The position numbers and the translations under genes are program-made. The notes below the pieces were generated by a model. It was not told the origin of the DNA. It saw only the letters and a list, made by a program, of their open reading frames with translations, and ran no database searches. Positions 5,564-6,569 of a DNA stretch of 6,569 nt are shown here, in pieces; the first letter of the stretch is position 1; every line of letters starts with the position of its first letter. Source of the DNA: Lentisphaeria bacterium UBA4640 (GTDB lineage Bacteria > Verrucomicrobiota > Lentisphaeria > Victivallales > UBA1829); the NCBI GenBank assembly GCA_002405835.1, contig DHMO01000013.1, positions 1-6,569 of the forward strand, written 5' to 3'.

Positions 5564-6565
5564 TTACTCAACGTGCTCCATCGTTTCCAGCTCTTTCTCG
5601 ACATTCGCAGTATCTTTTTTCTGTTTCTTCTTGCCGGTGAGCTTCTCCCACTTCTGAATCAGTTTTTCAACTTTCGGGCCAATCCAGCCTTTCAGCTTGG
5701 CAATGTACTCATCTTTTTTCTTCTGGAAAAACTGCTTGGTTTCATTCAAATGCCGTTTTGCAACTTCCTGGCTGATCTGTCCGAGCGTGCTGCGGTCATT
5801 CTGCCCTAAATTATCTATTTTGTAATCCGGCAACGTCCATCCTTTCTGCAGGCGCTCTGTGACAGACTTGCTGATGTGGTTCTCCAGCATTTTGCCGACA
5901 ATTCCACCCAGCTTCGAAGCCCATTGTTCAGGAACAACCTTCGCAGTAATTGTCGCAACAGCGCCCTTGATCAACAGATCCAGTTTCTGTAGCCTCAGCA
6001 GACTGACTCGTGTTCCGGTAATTTCCAGATGATCTATCCGGTAATACCAGACACCGGATGCTTTGGCCGAAGCAGATTCCGCTTTTTCTTTCACATTCTG
6101 TTCAGCATCTTCCTCTTCCTCCTCTTCCTTTTCCGGCACGATGGCATCCCAGACGTTAATGCCCGGTCCATCATGAATCATGCTTAAAAGATCTGTAAGG
6201 CGGGTCGGATCTTTCCGGAATTCAAAGTTCAATGCAACATTCCGGACTTTCACCTCTTCAAAATGGATCACATGACGGAACAAAGCCCAGGCATTGAGGT
6301 TTGCGGAAACCTCATCCACCGTAATCGCCTTTTTCCCTTTCGAATACTGATGCGGATTCTTCCAGACCATCTTTTTCAGTTCAACCGTGCTTGTCCATGG
6401 ATCAAATGAAATAGATTCCATGGAAAAATTGTTTGCCCAGAGATTTTCCATCTGCCTGCGCAGGAGTATTTCCACACCTTTCTGGTACACAAAGAAAGCG
6501 ACAATACAAAGTACCAGTATTCCGCCGCAAACATACCACGCGACCATTTTTTTCTTTTTCTTCAC
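5564..6565 (-). CDS. AsmA-like membrane-anchored protein (short), start possibly outside window
   Basis: At least 333 residues. A lysine-rich N-terminus (KKKKKM) and a single hydrophobic helix at about 9-27 (WYVCGGILVLCIVAFFVYQ) form an N-in signal anchor, leaving the rest outside the cytoplasm. Residues 45-117 follow the AsmA/DUF748 opening pattern: a short SISFDPWTSTVELKKMVWKNP strand pair, then ITVDEVSANLNAWALF and IHFEEVKVRNVALNFEF. Such proteins are linked to lipid movement toward, or assembly of, the outer membrane. A run of glutamates (146-152) in a charged linker (145-165) is followed by a second strand-rich piece (172-210), and the C-terminus from about 265 is highly charged and helical, probably coiled coil. 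It is much shorter than typical AsmA proteins. The first start codon is GTG at 6565; ATG at 6547 is an alternative, and the frame is open to the window edge, so the 5' end may be missing. The AsmA-like call rests on pattern only. Confidence 0.7.
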   Translation of the reverse strand: MKKKKKMVAWYVCGGILVLCIVAFFVYQKGVEILLRRQMENLWANNFSMESISFDPWTSTVELKKMVWKNPHQYSKGKKAITVDEVSANLNAWALFRHVIHFEEVKVRNVALNFEFRKDPTRLTDLLSMIHDGPGINVWDAIVPEKEEEEEEDAEQNVKEKAESASAKASGVWYYRIDHLEITGTRVSLLRLQKLDLLIKGAVATITAKVVPEQWASKLGGIVGKMLENHISKSVTERLQKGWTLPDYKIDNLGQNDRSTLGQISQEVAKRHLNETKQFFQKKKDEYIAKLKGWIGPKVEKLIQKWEKLTGKKKQKKDTANVEKELETMEHVE

Positions 6566-6569
6566 TTCT

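Noticed and set aside
1..6569. CRISPR arrays, tRNA or rRNA genes, integron attC sites
   Set aside because: No regularly spaced repeats, cloverleaf sequences or rRNA motifs were seen; the only repeated sequences are the IS-related inverted repeats and single hairpins or palindromes.

Overview
The window is an ordinary bacterial chromosome segment of middling GC content with two insertion-sequence scars. An AsmA-like membrane-anchored protein implies a Gram-negative envelope. I lean weakly toward the PVC group (Lentisphaerota-like) from the overall look of the proteins, but nothing here proves a taxon.

Layout. Positions 1-~290 hold the N-terminal part of an IS256-family transposase, broken off at its 3' side. 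A weak terminator (295-324) separates it from a leftward two-gene operon: S-methyl-5'-thioadenosine phosphorylase (2752-1868), then, 7 bases on, a polytopic GT-C-like membrane protein of unknown function (1860-346). A compact divergent control region (2753-2910) has a near-consensus leftward promoter, a good rightward promoter and a perfect 14-bp palindrome between them. Rightward lies an HxxxD-type CoA-dependent acyltransferase-superfamily protein (2911-4200). Its stop overlaps, as ATGA, the start of an exported protein gene (4197-5047). That second gene is broken: its signal peptide and its body are in different frames, with a run of eight T near the junction.

The next ~500 bases (5048-5563) hold no intact gene. 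They contain a decayed IS256-family remnant with scattered transposase C-terminal coding and two sets of inverted repeats that cross instead of nesting. A leftward terminator hairpin follows. The last gene (6565-5564) is a short AsmA-like protein that may start beyond the window end.

How the genes work together. The phosphorylase recycles methylthioadenosine left by polyamine and related SAM-using pathways. The membrane protein is probably translated from the same message. The acyltransferase and the exported protein look translationally coupled and may act together at the envelope, but their substrates cannot be read from sequence. I see no convincing new defence or mobile system. The points most worth checking are the T8 frameshift, the crossed IS repeats, and the IS-derived stop codon of the exported protein.
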